Assembly: GCA_031257995.1 (NCBI GenBank)
Contig: JAIRNN010000139.1
Span: 1-7,226, forward strand
Direction of reading: 5' to 3'
DNA: 7,226 nt
Source: Spirochaetaceae bacterium
GTDB taxonomy: Bacteria; Spirochaetota; Spirochaetia; Treponematales; Breznakiellaceae
Position 1 is the first letter of the stretch. Every line of letters begins with the position of its first letter. A program made the translations under genes and the position numbers. The notes beneath the pieces were generated by a model. That model was not told the origin of the DNA and did no database searches. It saw nothing but the letters and a program-made list of their open reading frames with translations. This document shows positions 6,760 through 7,226 of the stretch, piece after piece.

Positions 6760-6804
6760 CCGTATACGAAACGTTGAGCGTGTTTCGTTATTCCTGCGAT
6801 ACGG
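6760..6804 (+). other. 3' UTR hairpin after the activase gene
   Basis: CCGTATACGAAAC (6760-6772) pairs in two blocks with GTTTCGT (6782-6788) and ATACGG (6799-6804), giving 13 pairs with one 10-nt bulge on the 3' arm. It starts 31 nt after the activase stop. There is no U-run, so it would serve as an mRNA 3' structure rather than an intrinsic terminator. A further 6-bp pairing, GGGGCC (6808-6813) with GGCCCC (6846-6851), follows it. Confidence 0.45.
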
Positions 6805-6874
6805 TTTGGGGCCCATAAAATGTTCCTCCGCAGATAAATGCAACAGGCCCCGTCTCTTCCCTCGCTCCAGCCAT

Positions 6875-6912
6875 CGCAAAAGCGCAAGCCTAGTCGGGCT
6901 TGCGCTTTTGCG
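6875..6912. terminator. Strong symmetrical intrinsic terminator
   Basis: CGCAAAAGCGCAAGCC (6875-6890) is perfectly complementary to GGCTTGCGCTTTTGCG (6897-6912) with a 6-nt loop. The core GCGCAAGCC stem is preceded by AAAA and followed by TTTT, the layout of a terminator able to act on either strand, although the T-run is short and followed by GCG. It lies 146 bp after the activase stop and is the only good terminator candidate for that transcript in the window. Confidence 0.75.
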
Positions 6913-6982
6913 CCGTATTCCGCTACCCCCTCTCCAAAGGACATCGTCCCGGGATCCGCCCCTAAGTCCCCATCCCTACGGG

Positions 6983-7043
6983 AATTGAAAATGGAAAGTG
7001 GACAATCAGATCATTATCCATTTTCAATTATCCATTATCCATT
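6983..7043. repeat. ATTATCCATT-type interspersed repeat with inverted repeat
   Basis: AATTGAAAATGGA (6983-6995) is perfectly inverted as TCCATTTTCAATT (7017-7029). ATTATCCATT occurs at 7013-7022, 7027-7036 and 7034-7043. Low-complexity repeats of this form are common in intergenic DNA of many bacteria (from memory). Together with its neighbours it accounts for most of the gene-free stretch between the activase stop and the right edge. I see nothing gene-like in 6913-6982. Confidence 0.6.
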
Positions 7044-7099
7044 AGCGCAACGCCCCCGGCCTCAATCACAGGCTTCATCACAGCCTTTATCACAAAAAA

Positions 7100-7164
7100 C
7101 CACAGATGGCGCCAAATGGCGACACAGATTGAACAGATGAACACGGAGCCTCTTTCAAAACTCC
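7100..7164. repeat. Second CACAGAT block followed by a copy of the MITE terminus motif
   Basis: CCACAGATGG (7100-7109), ACACAGATTG (7122-7131) and GAACAGATGAACAC (7131-7144) are the same family as the block at 24-90. Directly after, GAGCCTCTTTCAAAACTCC (7146-7164) matches 149-167, the left end of the MITE-like element, at 16 of 19 positions. The order of the two motifs is the same at both edges of the window. It may mark the edge of another copy of the element that continues outside. Confidence 0.5.
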
Positions 7165-7196
7165 TGAAAGCATATAAAAAGGCGGGAGAATCTGGT

Positions 7197-7226
7197 ATGA
7201 CAGTAATGGTGAAAAAACTAAAACCA
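7197..7226 (+). CDS. Possible 5' end of a gene running off the window
   Basis: ATG at 7197 is preceded by GGCGGGAG (7181-7188) at 8-nt spacing and opens a frame reading MTVMVKKLKP to the window edge without a stop. The same frame is open upstream, with ATGs at 7137 (MNTEPLSKLLKAYKKAGESG before the 7197 Met) and 7116, but those lie in the CACAGAT and MITE-terminus repeats and have no Shine-Dalgarno. Ten codons are too few to identify a product, and it may not be a gene. Confidence 0.35.
   Translation, partial: MTVMVKKLKP

Overview
The window looks like a piece of a diderm bacterial chromosome. A spirochaete of the Treponema type (for example a gut treponeme) is my best guess, at low to moderate confidence. 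The reasons are a lipobox lipoprotein whose N-terminal domain resembles repeated treponemal lipoprotein domains, a very long fused 2-hydroxyacyl-CoA dehydratase activase-like protein of the kind found in anaerobes (spirochaetes, Clostridia), and many interspersed CACAGATT-type and ATTATCCATT-type intergenic repeats. No database search was possible, so the taxonomic call is inference.

Layout. Bases 1-633 hold no convincing gene. They contain a CACAGATT interspersed repeat with a 13-bp hairpin, then a 461-bp segment (150-610) bounded by a perfect 15-bp inverted repeat, with an inner inverted repeat and a nested hairpin: a MITE-like element. At 634-741 lies a decayed duplicate of the promoter and first codons of the large downstream gene, with its start codon lost. 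Bases 868-1854 encode an unnamed 328-residue lipoprotein with a beta-rich, barrel-like C-terminal half. The 561-bp gap after it holds a degenerate 23-bp repeat and an array of eleven 23/24-bp units, most carrying a near-palindrome centred on GGTACC.

Bases 2416-6729 encode a 1437-residue protein. It has two tandem BadF/BadG/BcrA/BcrD (HgdC-like) ATPase domains, a CxxCxxxC linker, a DUF2229-type domain and a C-terminal dehydratase-like region. An extended -10 element sits directly against its ATG and no Shine-Dalgarno is visible, which points to a leaderless message. Bases 6730-7226 hold 3' hairpins, a strong symmetrical terminator (6875-6912), two kinds of interspersed repeat, and what may be the first codons of another gene running off the window.

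The two genes are on the same strand but are separated by 561 bp and the array, so they are probably not a tight operon. The more interesting link is structural. The lipoprotein gene and the array sit between two copies of the activase 5' end, as if inserted or rearranged next to the activase promoter. The window is also bracketed by the same pair of repeat motifs, in the same order, near both ends. I see no CRISPR array, tRNA, rRNA, transposase or recognisable defence system.
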